Origin: Lysinibacillus timonensis
GTDB taxonomy: Bacteria; Bacillota; Bacilli; Bacillales_A; Planococcaceae
Direction: 5' to 3'
NCBI RefSeq assembly: GCF_900291985.1
Contig: NZ_LT985980.1
Coordinates: forward strand, 2,268,001-2,332,000
DNA: 64,000 bases
Positions 9,512 through 17,676 of the stretch are shown here, piece after piece. The position numbers and the translations under genes were made by a program. Position 1 is the first letter of the stretch. The number at the start of each line of letters is the position of its first letter. The notes under the pieces were generated by a model. It worked only from the letters and a program-made list of their open reading frames with translations, was not told the origin of the DNA and did no database searches.

Positions 9512-10273
9512 TTGACTTTTGTCTTACATTCAAAACATACAAATTATTTGTATACCATTGATATTTTTGTGCCAGAATCAGAATGTCCAACAGAAGGTTT
9601 TCCTGTTATTTATGTTTTAGATGGTTTATCGTATTTTGATTTTGCCAAAAAGGCAATTGAGTTACAAAGTAAAAATGCAATAAAGACAAGTGTGAACCCC
9701 TCAATTGTAGTCGGTATCAATCACCAAAGAGAGACGATGCATTCAAGAAGATTTTATGATTACACTGCACCCTCTTTGGAATACACATATCCTAGACGTA
9801 TGTATGGAAGAGAACCAGAAGCTGTTGGTGGTGCTATTGAATTTCACTTATTTATGGAGAAGGAACTTAAGCCACTTATTTACGATGAACTTACAGTGAA
9901 TATGCGTGATGAAACACTTTTTGGACATTCACTAGGAGGGTATTATGTATTATGGAACTTATTTCATTACAGTCGAGACTTTACAAAGTATATTGCTCTT
10001 AGCCCTTCAATTTGGTGGAATGATTATGAGCTATTTGAGATGGGGGATCTATTTATTAAAAATAAAGGGACTTGTCAATCGCTATTTATTGGTGTTGGCG
10101 AATTGGAAGGCTTTATGGTAAAGGATGCCCTAATTATGTACGAAAAGTTGGCGAAAAATGGAATGAATATTGGCTTTTATGAAGCTTTAGAAGAAAATCA
10201 TGCATCAGTTGTGCCTACTGTTATTAGCCGATCTTTTCGTTATGGAAATGAGTCTAAACTAGTCATTCTATAA
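9512..10273 (+). CDS. Alpha/beta hydrolase, siderophore trilactone esterase-like (BesA/IroE family)
   Basis: Esterase D-like serine hydrolase, 253 residues. The nucleophile elbow GHSLGG is near residue 144 and the catalytic His in EENHAS near 230; MHSRRFYDYT near 75 is typical of the IroE/BesA group. The start is TTG at 9512, with AAGGAGGT seven bases upstream. In B. subtilis besA lies beside the feu uptake genes and btr and opens the trilactone ring of ferric bacillibactin so that iron is released in the cytosol. The same gene set with Fur boxes here supports that job; a generic esterase role cannot be excluded. Confidence 0.88.
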   Translation: MTFVLHSKHTNYLYTIDIFVPESECPTEGFPVIYVLDGLSYFDFAKKAIELQSKNAIKTSVNPSIVVGINHQRETMHSRRFYDYTAPSLEYTYPRRMYGREPEAVGGAIEFHLFMEKELKPLIYDELTVNMRDETLFGHSLGGYYVLWNLFHYSRDFTKYIALSPSIWWNDYELFEMGDLFIKNKGTCQSLFIGVGELEGFMVKDALIMYEKLAKNGMNIGFYEALEENHASVVPTVISRSFRYGNESKLVIL

Positions 10274-10276
10274 TTA

Positions 10277-10312
10277 ACCGAGACCCTACATTGTAAGGTC
10301 TCGGTTTTTTTT
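10277..10312 (+). terminator. Terminator of the esterase gene
   Basis: Perfect stem ACCGAGACC (10277-10285) with 10297-10305, followed by a run of eight T. Confidence 0.93.
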
Positions 10313-10631
10313 CAAATCTATTCTCTTTAGATTAGAACAATAATTACCATTAGAAAGTTAAAATTTGAGCAAATTAAAATTACAAATAGCTCTCATGTTA
10401 GCTATCTATTTGGGGATATTAAAAATGCACAATTATTCGTTGGATTTGTTCTGTTACTATTTCCCTTTACAGACATCTCATTCTAACTATTTTAATATAG
10501 TAATTTCTGGATATTATGGGTTAGTTACACAAGCGGAAATTTTAAAACCAACCTATATCAAGAGGTATTTTATTATCACAGAATTTAGGTAGTGTTTGTA
10601 CTCTTCTTAATATTATTACTTTTATCATTTC
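10313..10631. other. Intergenic region without a supported gene
   Basis: AT-rich spacer upstream of the peptide transporter. A 75-codon frame (10365-10592, TTG start) has no ribosome binding site and no recognisable family, so it is not called a gene. No other structure was seen before the palindrome at 10632. Confidence 0.55.
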
Positions 10632-10662
10632 ATTGACTATTGAATAGTCAATAAATTAAAAT
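10632..10662 (+). promoter_or_regulatory. Promoter of the peptide transporter with an overlapping perfect palindrome
   Basis: The palindrome at 10632-10652 has 10-base arm ATTGACTATT, one central G and the exact inverse arm. It covers a -35 TTGACT (10634-10639) and most of the 17-base spacer before a -10 TAAAAT (10657-10662). The layout is that of a repressor operator. The symmetry is of the kind bound by MarR- or TetR-type dimers; the regulator is not identified. Confidence 0.7.
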
Positions 10663-10706
10663 AATTATACTAAAATAATTTATATTTACTAGGGGGCACG
10701 CATCAC

Positions 10707-12101
10707 ATGGATAATTCCATAGTTAAACAAACAGAGAAGCATCCTCCTGGATTATATCTGTTATTCATGACAGAAATGTGGGAGCGTTTTAGTTATTACG
10801 GAATGAGAGCAATCCTCATTCTTTATCTTACTAAGTCTTTAGTAAGTGGCGGTTTAGGAATGGATGAAGGTACCGCTCTTATGTTATATGGATTCTTTAC
10901 AGGAGCAGTTTATTTCACTCCTTTAATTGGTGGTTACCTTTCTGATCGATACTTAGGTCAACGGAAAGCCGTCACAATTGGCGGTATAATAATGGCGTTA
11001 GGGAATCTAGTTCTCTTTGCCCATCAAAGCTTTGCTGCCGTATATATTGGGTTAGGTTTACTTATTATTGGTAATGGGTTCTTTAAACCAAATATTTCTA
11101 CCATTGTTGGTGAGTTATATGGGCCAAAAGATAAACGTCGCGATGCAGCGTTTACAATCTTCTACATGGGGATTAATACAGGTGCATTCTTCGCACCATT
11201 ACTAATCGGTCTTATCACAGATAAATGGTTTGCAGTTTCAGTAAACGGGATTATTGAGTATGGTTACCGATATGGATTCCTTGCTTCTGCTATTGGGATG
11301 GTTTTTGGACAAATTCTATTTAATGCATTAGGGAACCGTTACTTAGGTGATATTGGTAAAAAACCTATTGGTAAACCGAAAGTTTCAAGTAATGGTGGAG
11401 TAGAAAAACAAAAACTAACTCAAGTTGAGAAAAACAGAACAACTGTTATTTTCATTTTAGCAGCGTTTGTAGTCTTCTTCTGGGCTGGATTTGAACAAGC
11501 AGGTGGAGCTTTAAGTATCTACACAGATAAATTTGTAGATCGTTCCATTTTCGGGTGGGAAGTACCAACATCATGGTTCCAATCAGTTAACCCATTATTC
11601 ATCGTCCTATTAGCACCACTTGTCTCGATGCTCTGGGTTAAACTATCCAATTCAAAACGTGGAGATCTTGCAGTACCCACGAAAATGGGACTAGGGATGA
11701 TCATGCTTGGCCTAGGGTTTATCGTACTTTTAATAGCTATTATGCAAACTGGTAGTGATGAAAGCAATATTACAACTAAAGCAAATATCATGTTCATTGT
11801 ATTCACTTATCTACTCCATACAATTGGTGAATTGTTCTTATCTCCTGTTGGACTATCCTTTGTTAGTAAATACGCACCCATTAAGTTCGCGTCTTTACTA
11901 ATGGCCGTTTGGATGGCAAGTTCTTTCGTGGCAAACCTTCTTGCCGGTCAATTAGGTGCCTTTACACAAAGTCTAGGATATTTCGAAGTATTCTCTGTAA
12001 TTGGACTAGCTGTTATTGTCCTTGGTTTAGTTCTTCTTTCATTATCTAAGAAACTTGTGAAGATGTTAGGAGACGATGAAAAAGAAGTTGAAAAAGCTTA
12101 A
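10707..12101 (+). CDS. dtpT: Proton-dependent di/tripeptide transporter (POT family)
   Basis: Proton-coupled peptide importer of the MFS POT/PTR family, 464 residues with about 14 membrane segments. Family motifs seen: the N-terminal ERFSYYGMRAILILYL (ExxER-type proton and peptide site), GGYLSDRYLGQRK near residue 80, and the PTR2 signature region FYMGINTGAFFAPLLIG near 150. The length matches bacterial DtpT (about 460-500). AGGGGGC precedes the ATG. The gene is monocistronic, with a strong palindromic operator candidate upstream and a terminator downstream. Confidence 0.93.
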   Translation: MDNSIVKQTEKHPPGLYLLFMTEMWERFSYYGMRAILILYLTKSLVSGGLGMDEGTALMLYGFFTGAVYFTPLIGGYLSDRYLGQRKAVTIGGIIMALGNLVLFAHQSFAAVYIGLGLLIIGNGFFKPNISTIVGELYGPKDKRRDAAFTIFYMGINTGAFFAPLLIGLITDKWFAVSVNGIIEYGYRYGFLASAIGMVFGQILFNALGNRYLGDIGKKPIGKPKVSSNGGVEKQKLTQVEKNRTTVIFILAAFVVFFWAGFEQAGGALSIYTDKFVDRSIFGWEVPTSWFQSVNPLFIVLLAPLVSMLWVKLSNSKRGDLAVPTKMGLGMIMLGLGFIVLLIAIMQTGSDESNITTKANIMFIVFTYLLHTIGELFLSPVGLSFVSKYAPIKFASLLMAVWMASSFVANLLAGQLGAFTQSLGYFEVFSVIGLAVIVLGLVLLSLSKKLVKMLGDDEKEVEKA

Positions 12102-12109
12102 TATACAAG

Positions 12110-12147
12110 AAAGGCATGACTAGTAATAATATAGTTGTGCCTTTTTT
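12110..12147 (+). terminator. Terminator of the peptide transporter gene
   Basis: AAAGGCATGACT (12110-12121) pairs with AGTTGTGCCTTT (12132-12143), with two imperfect positions, and is followed by TTTT. Confidence 0.75.
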
Positions 12148-12181
12148 AATGTACGAAGTGAATTCTTTAAATCTCATTGGT

Positions 12182-12853
12182 TTATTTATTTTTCAAGACT
12201 TCAGCAAGTTCATACAAAGATTGATATTGTTTTATTTGATAGTTGCGTCCTTCCTTCTGTAAGTATTTTTTATCACAAAATTGTGTAAGGACATGTAATA
12301 GATGTCGATAAGATACACCTAAGTAATCGCACACGGTTACGTGTTTCTCCTTATAAATTCCTTCATCAGCCGTCTGCAATATAAAATCTGCAAGCCTGTT
12401 TTCGAGTGGAAAGGCTAGACTTTGGGAATACTTTGCTGCCATATGTGTAGCTTTTACACTTAAAAACTTTGTTAACTCCCTTAGAAATTTGGCATCCTCT
12501 AATAATTGTTTACGATAGCGATGAATCGGAATTGCAAAACAAATGGTCTTCGTTGATGCTTGTATCCCCTTTGTATAATACTCGTCATTTAATAATTCCA
12601 TTTCCCCAATATAATCATTGGCATTAATAAAGTTAATTAAGGATACTTTTCCATTTTGATGAGTTAAATATATTTTGGCTTTCCCTTCCATAACGTAAAA
12701 TAAAAAATCCGGTCTCATGCCCTCTTGAATAATCCATTCATCTCGTCTGTATTCATGCACTTCTATAAATGCTTCAGCTTGAAAGGAGAATAAATGTGCT
12801 ATTGAGTTATTTTCTAAATACAATCTTTTTTTCTCGCCTTTGTAAACTTCCAT
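12182..12853 (-). CDS. Crp/Fnr family regulator, YeiL-like
   Basis: 223 residues: an N-terminal cyclic-nucleotide-binding-like beta barrel (about 15-130; WIIQEG, FLFYVMEGKAKIYL, YIGEMELL) and a C-terminal winged helix (about 150-215). It aligns by eye along its length with E. coli YeiL, including FPLENRLADFIL and YLGVSYRHLLHVLTQF, the recognition helix region. The Arg-containing phosphate-binding cassette of true CAP is not evident, so cAMP binding is doubtful. It is divergent from an MFS transporter over 82 bases that carry two perfect palindromes, so it probably controls that transporter and itself; the effector is unknown. Confidence 0.87.
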   Translation of the reverse strand: MEVYKGEKKRLYLENNSIAHLFSFQAEAFIEVHEYRRDEWIIQEGMRPDFLFYVMEGKAKIYLTHQNGKVSLINFINANDYIGEMELLNDEYYTKGIQASTKTICFAIPIHRYRKQLLEDAKFLRELTKFLSVKATHMAAKYSQSLAFPLENRLADFILQTADEGIYKEKHVTVCDYLGVSYRHLLHVLTQFCDKKYLQKEGRNYQIKQYQSLYELAEVLKNK

Positions 12854-12869
12854 ATTTCACCTCAAAAAC

Positions 12870-12913
12870 ATGAGATATCTCATATTATTTATCTTTCTTA
12901 CCATGATATCATG
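12870..12913. promoter_or_regulatory. Two perfect palindromes, candidate operators of the YeiL-like regulator
   Basis: ATGAGATATCTCAT (12870-12883) and CATGATATCATG (12902-12913) are both perfect inverted repeats centred on GATATC/ATAT, 32 and 27 bases from the regulator and transporter starts. They share ATGA...TCAT half-sites. This is a suitable layout for a Crp/Fnr dimer, though the half-site differs from the classical TGTGA. Confidence 0.55.
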
Positions 12914-12935
12914 CAATCGATAAGGAGGATCATAA

Positions 12936-14111
12936 ATGAACACACAACGCTGGATGAGTGCACGTTTTTTTAGTTTTTTTATGACATGGGGTATTTTTCT
13001 ACCTTATTGGTCAGGGTGGATGATTTATACAAAAGGAATTACAGTTTCACAAGCTAGTTTAATTATGAGTTTCGGTCTAATTGCAAGAGGCCTATCAACA
13101 TTATTTGCATTTCCTTATTTATCGGGGAGATATAGCAGTAAAACACTATTAAAAGTTTCAGGGATTGGATCACTGGTTGCTGTCCTCTGTTATATTCCGG
13201 CCAATTCAATTACAAGTTTACTAATTGTAACAATTGTTTTGCACATTTTTTACCCAACTTTAATGCCTGCTTTAGATAGTGCTGCCAGTGTCCTTGTACA
13301 AAATAAACAATTACGAGACTATGGAAGAAGTCGTCAATGGGGATCTATTGGGTTTGTCTCTATTGGTATAGTTTTAACCATCTTTACAGGGCTCTTTGGA
13401 GACGAAGTAATTCTTTGGGGTCTGTTGATTGGAATCATCGGATTTGTGTACCTTTCCTTTATGAGTGCACCTGATATTTTGTCTGAAAAGCCACCAGTGG
13501 ACCAAAAGCAAAAAGTAGGCCTGTTACATTTATTCCGTATTAAACATTTTGGTTTAGTACTAATTATTGTCATATTACTGCAAGCGGCACATGCTACTTA
13601 TTACAATTACGGCTATATATTCCTGCAAGATATCCATGCACCGATTTACCTGATTGGTCTCATTATTAACATATCCGTAATAGCAGAAATCATATTTTTC
13701 TCCATCGCGGATAAACGCTTCAATAATCTATCAGTAGGCTCTTTGTTAACATTAGCAGCACTTGGTTCTACTGTTCGTTGGACACTTGTGTTTATCTTCC
13801 CGAATGTCATTGTTTTCTGTATCGCACAAACATTACATGCCTTTTCATTTGCTATGGGGCATTATGCATTTATGAAATATTTAATTAACAACATTCCCCA
13901 AGCCCAGATTCCGAGAGCACAAGGTATGTATTCAGCACTAGCACTTAGTTGGAGCACAGCAGTGTTTACACTTCTCGGAGGCTATTTATACGAAATTGAA
14001 CCGAGATATGCCTTTATTGGGATGATTATTTGTACCATTCCGGCAATGTTCATAGCCCTTGTATATCGTAAACTAGAACTTAGAATTGAAATTCCTATCT
14101 TACAACGTTGA
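12936..14111 (+). CDS. MFS transporter, HcaT-like
   Basis: 391-residue, 12-segment major facilitator. It resembles E. coli HcaT (putative 3-phenylpropionate permease) along its whole length: RWMSARFFSFFMTWGIFLPYW at the start, DYGRSRQWGSIGF near residue 128, and LLQAAHATYYNYGYIFLQ near 215, typical of the LacY-like nucleoside:H+/HcaT branch. AAGGAGG is eight bases before the ATG. It is divergent from the YeiL-like regulator. No aromatic-degradation genes are nearby, so the substrate is open. Confidence 0.87.
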   Translation: MNTQRWMSARFFSFFMTWGIFLPYWSGWMIYTKGITVSQASLIMSFGLIARGLSTLFAFPYLSGRYSSKTLLKVSGIGSLVAVLCYIPANSITSLLIVTIVLHIFYPTLMPALDSAASVLVQNKQLRDYGRSRQWGSIGFVSIGIVLTIFTGLFGDEVILWGLLIGIIGFVYLSFMSAPDILSEKPPVDQKQKVGLLHLFRIKHFGLVLIIVILLQAAHATYYNYGYIFLQDIHAPIYLIGLIINISVIAEIIFFSIADKRFNNLSVGSLLTLAALGSTVRWTLVFIFPNVIVFCIAQTLHAFSFAMGHYAFMKYLINNIPQAQIPRAQGMYSALALSWSTAVFTLLGGYLYEIEPRYAFIGMIICTIPAMFIALVYRKLELRIEIPILQR

Positions 14112-14170
14112 TTCAATTTCCAACAATGCAGTTTTCCTCGGTCGACCATTCATTTATTGCATAACAAAAA

Positions 14171-14210
14171 TATGAGGCTTAGCTATTCTAGATAGGCCTC
14201 ATAAATTTTT
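14171..14210 (+). terminator. Terminator of the HcaT-like transporter gene
   Basis: TATGAGGC (14171-14178) pairs with GCCTCATA (14196-14203), with inner CTAT/ATAG pairing, and is followed by AATTTTT. The rest of the gap up to 14424 shows nothing recognisable. Confidence 0.75.
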
Positions 14211-14424
14211 ACTATAGGATTCATAATACGTTTACTTTTAAGGTTGGACATATGATGTGCCCTTTGCATATTCAATCGAAATATACATGCCACTTTTATT
14301 ACTAGCAATCTTAAATAATTAGTATCGTAATGGACAAGCTGCTCTGAAGTAAAGCTCCTCAACACAACTTTCTAACCATAACAATTTGTACATTTAATAA
14401 TTCTATTCTATATAAGCAAGCACT

Positions 14425-14951
14425 TTATCGAATAGGATTCTCAAAGTTCCAATTAGTGTAAATTACCGCTGCAGTCACAGGACGAGTAGACGTATCTTCC
14501 GCAAAGCCTCCTATTAGATTTCCCACTCTAAATGTAGGCTCGAATAGCTGTTCTTCCTTAGCTGGTGCTGTTGGACCATCTATACCCAATTCTGTTTCAT
14601 CAGTGACCACTACTTCCATTCCATTTTCCAATGTAAAACTCATTCCATCTTCACCAACTTCTGTTATAATCCCTTCGATATTAAGCATTGCTTTTGCAGC
14701 AGGAATTGAATTATCTACCACAATTCTTTCTGTTAAATCTATCGCTGCGTCGTCAGCTGTATTTGTTAAAACAATTAGAGCCACTACAGCAATTACGGCA
14801 CAAGCTACTAACTACCAACCATTAATCTTATATTTTCCATAAAGAGTCTCTTTTCTTTTTCTCCATATTCCATCATCTCATTTTGCATTTTGCTCTTAAA
14901 ATCTTCGGATGCAATAATCTACTTCATCACATTCTTATAAGCACTCATCAT
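14425..14951 (-). pseudogene. Broken membrane protein gene, likely anti-sigma factor
   Basis: Reading from ATG at 14951 (behind GAAAGGGG) gives MMSAYKNVMK and then an in-frame TAG at 14921-14919. The same frame continues as an acidic/basic helix up to about 14812, then must shift frame to reach the transmembrane stretch LVACAVIAVVALIVL and a 110-residue outer domain that runs to 14425. An intact product would have a cytosolic N-terminus, one membrane helix and an extracellular C-terminal domain, the usual anti-sigma plan. Only a 119-codon fragment from GTG 14784 is open, and it lacks a ribosome binding site. The place directly after a broken sigma gene supports the call; the exact family is not recognised. 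Confidence 0.75.
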
Positions 14952-14953
14952 AA

Positions 14954-15428
14954 TTAACCCCTTTCTTCAAAAATAGTTTTCAGTTTCATTCGCACCCTTC
15001 TCAGCTTTGAACCTACCGTGTTAAATCTTCATCTTTAATAGATTGGCAATCTCTGCAATCGTGTAGCCTTCGTAATAATGTAAATACACAATGACTCTAT
15101 CTATTTGTTCAAGTTCAAAAATTTCAGGGAGAACAATCTGTTCTTCTTTTGCAGTAAACGTCATCTCTTCTGTTATCGGTACTGTCTTCTTGACACGAGC
15201 AGACTTAAAGTAATCTTTGCATTTATTAAACGTCACTTTGATGAGCCATGTCTTTAAATGTTCTTCATTTTCAAAGGGCTTATTCTGTCTCATCAGTGTC
15301 ATGTAGACCTCTTGAACAATATCCTCCGCTTCAGACATATTTTTTGTCTGCTGCACAGCGATTCGTATTAAGTTATCGCTATAAGTTTGGACTATCTCAT
15401 GAATACTAAAGCCGGCGATCGTTTTCAT
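14954..15428 (-). pseudogene. Frameshifted ECF sigma factor gene
   Basis: Sigma-70 family, ECF type. The open part (ATG at 15428, six bases after AAGGAGG) contains region 2 (SEAEDIVQEVYMTL, LKTWLIKVTFNKCKDYFK) and the start of region 4 (YYEGYTIAEIANLLKMK), but stops at 15021 in the middle of the DNA-recognition helix. Reading on in another frame gives NTVGSKLRRVRMKLK and a TAA at 14956-14954, which is the missing end of region 4. A single-base indel near 15025 restores the whole gene. The next gene, a likely anti-sigma, starts 3 bases later and is also broken. Confidence 0.85.
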
Positions 15429-15727
15429 ACCCAACCTCCTTCATTTCATAATACGATTCATACTCGTCTATTCGTGCAACAGATAATTTTTTTCATAATG
15501 ATAATTTATAAAAATAGCATTACTTTTTCATTATGCGATAGTCCTTAATAAAAAGGAGAGAACTCATCAGTTAAATAAATTCTCCCTCCCTAAACGAAGC
15601 TTTTGAGAATTTGCTTTATGACCGATAACTCTTTTGGAATTTCAAAAGTAGGGATTCATTAACAAGTCTCGAATAAAATGGACTATGGGGTTTTAAGGAA
15701 TTTGAATTGTGGAGGGAGGAAATTAAG

Positions 15728-16060
15728 TTGGGCAATTTACTGGAGATTTTTGGGGCTTCTGTTGTGCTATTGTCTGTTATAATGCAGTTCATCATATCAA
15801 ACAATGATAATTGGAATAAAAAGAAGAAGTATAATATCAGTATATGTATGTTTCTAGGGTTATTTATTTTAAACATTGGCACACATATCATTATAGGATA
15901 TATTCCGCATTTGCCGATAAATGGGGTTGTATTGATTTTTCTTATTGCTTGGTCTGTAGTAATATCGGTTATTGCAGCCGTTTTGCAAATTATTACAGCT
16001 GTTGCCGTTTGGTTGTTTAAAAGACAAAAGGATAAGAAACACAATAATGACATCAACTAA
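15728..16060 (+). CDS. Small membrane protein of unknown function
   Basis: About 110 residues with three hydrophobic segments (approximately residues 5-22, 38-58 and 68-100), a lysine-rich cytosolic loop NWNKKKKYN and a polar end RQKDKKHNN. I recognise no family. The frame opens at 15707, but a TTG at 15728 lies seven bases after GGGAGGA and gives MGNLLEIFG, so I prefer it. It precedes the flagellin gene by 122 bases on the same strand; no functional link can be shown. Confidence 0.6.
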   Translation: MGNLLEIFGASVVLLSVIMQFIISNNDNWNKKKKYNISICMFLGLFILNIGTHIIIGYIPHLPINGVVLIFLIAWSVVISVIAAVLQIITAVAVWLFKRQKDKKHNNDIN

Positions 16061-16182
16061 GGCAAAGGAAAAACACAAGTTGGATATTCAGAACAACTAA
16101 TGGATGAAAGTGACTAAATATGCAGATAATATTATGCTTTTAAGGTATAATGAACTAAAGAATATACATAAGAGGTAGTCTA

Positions 16183-17562
16183 ATGAGAATACAATATAAT
16201 CAAGGTTTATTTACACATAATCGCTATAAATATACGAACACTGAACTGAATAAAACATTAAATAATTTATCATCCGGCTACCAAATTAACCAAGCCGCCG
16301 ATGATGCAGCAGGACTAGGCATTAGTGAAAAAATGCGCGCACAAATTCATGGACTAAACCAAGCCGGTGAGAATATTCAAGATGGCCTGTCATTACTAAA
16401 TACAGCTGATGGAGCCATAGCAAATATCCTCGATCCTAATCTACAGCGAATTAGAGAGCTTGCTATACAAGCTGCAAATGATACTTTAACCGATGATGAT
16501 AGACTAAAAATACAACAAGAAGTCGACCAAATCATAAAAGGTATAAATGATATTGCGACAAATACCGAGTTTAATGGAATGGCTTTACTTGCAGGAACTG
16601 AGGATGGCAATGGCAATAATGTATCATCTGATTCCTTAATTCAATATGTTCAACAAATTACAACAAGTGGCGGAGTAACAGATACATACTCTACCGGTGG
16701 AAATGATTATGCAAGTGCAATTATCGATTTTAGTAATATTACTTCACCGAACGATGTAGCTAAGCTAGATGGGAAAGGTGTTTACTATACTTGCTGTACT
16801 TGTAATAAAGCGTATAGTATTAAATTTGTAAATGGTAATCCAGATACATCAAGATTAAATGCGTTTAACCCAGTAATGGAAGTTGATTTGAGTTCCATTA
16901 CAGATGGAACCGATTTAGCAAATAAAATTCTTGAAACAGCTTATGGACAACCTGGATTTGTATATGATCCGGATACCCCTAATACACCAGCTACTGCAAC
17001 AAGTTTTGTAGACCATTATTCACAATTAGCAGTAGATGGTGGAAAATTATATTTGTATGATAATAGATCCCTATATTCTAGCAATAGTTTTGTTTGGCCA
17101 AACAGCAATGGTAGCGGTGTTTTTGAGTTGAATGTTTATGGTGAAGGCGAAGCTGAAGAAGATTTATTTTTACATTTGAAGATACAGATGGGAAGTAATG
17201 AAGGACAAAATGTTACAGTCTCCATACCTAATGTAACGGTGGATAAATTAAAAATTACCCCCCTTCCTGTGAACTCACAAGAAAGTGCAAATTCAGCCAT
17301 TAGTAAAGTCGATTTTGCAATAATGAAGGCATCAAATGCACGTTCAACTATTGGAGCTTATCAAAATAAATTTGAGTATGCATATAACAATGTGAAAAAT
17401 AGTGAAGAAAACTTATCTAAAGCCGAATCACAAATTCGTGACGTGGACATGGCAAAAGAGATGTCTAAATTACAAAAAGATCAAATATTATTACAATCCT
17501 CACAATCTATGTTGGCACAAATAAACCAAATGAGCCAAGGGATTCTAGAATTATTAGGTTAA
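16183..17562 (+). CDS. Flagellin (orphan copy with Cys-containing variable region)
   Basis: Filament subunit of 459 residues. The N-terminal D0/D1 part (1-140) has NNLSSGYQINQAADDAAGLG and LSLLNTADGAI; the C-terminal D1/D0 part (about 370-459) ends with SQSMLAQINQMSQGILELLG. The middle is a variable surface domain that contains CCTC followed by NKAYSIKF near residue 205, and Cys is rare in flagellins. Translation starts at ATG 16183 after AGAGGTAG. No other flagellar, chaperone or export genes are in the window, so it may be a second, phase- or condition-specific flagellin. Its secretion does not need a signal peptide. Confidence 0.95.
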   Translation: MRIQYNQGLFTHNRYKYTNTELNKTLNNLSSGYQINQAADDAAGLGISEKMRAQIHGLNQAGENIQDGLSLLNTADGAIANILDPNLQRIRELAIQAANDTLTDDDRLKIQQEVDQIIKGINDIATNTEFNGMALLAGTEDGNGNNVSSDSLIQYVQQITTSGGVTDTYSTGGNDYASAIIDFSNITSPNDVAKLDGKGVYYTCCTCNKAYSIKFVNGNPDTSRLNAFNPVMEVDLSSITDGTDLANKILETAYGQPGFVYDPDTPNTPATATSFVDHYSQLAVDGGKLYLYDNRSLYSSNSFVWPNSNGSGVFELNVYGEGEAEEDLFLHLKIQMGSNEGQNVTVSIPNVTVDKLKITPLPVNSQESANSAISKVDFAIMKASNARSTIGAYQNKFEYAYNNVKNSEENLSKAESQIRDVDMAKEMSKLQKDQILLQSSQSMLAQINQMSQGILELLG

Positions 17563-17572
17563 TACTTAAATT

Positions 17573-17617
17573 ACAACAGCACCAAACCAATTAGAGACTA
17601 GTGCTGTTGTTTTTTTA
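17573..17617 (+). terminator. Terminator of the flagellin gene
   Basis: Perfect stem ACAACAGCAC (17573-17582) with GTGCTGTTGT (17601-17610), followed by TTTTTT. Confidence 0.93.
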
Positions 17618-17676
17618 AATCGTACCTACAAATGATACGATTCTCCTTAAAGTAGCTAAGTGTGGGTTTTCTATCC

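Noticed and set aside
10365..10592. 75-codon open frame with a TTG start upstream of dtpT
   Set aside because: No ribosome binding site, odd composition and no recognisable family. It lies in a noncoding AT-rich gap.
14183..14365. 60-codon minus-strand frame after the HcaT-like gene
   Set aside because: It runs through the transporter's terminator hairpin, has no ribosome binding site and resembles no family.
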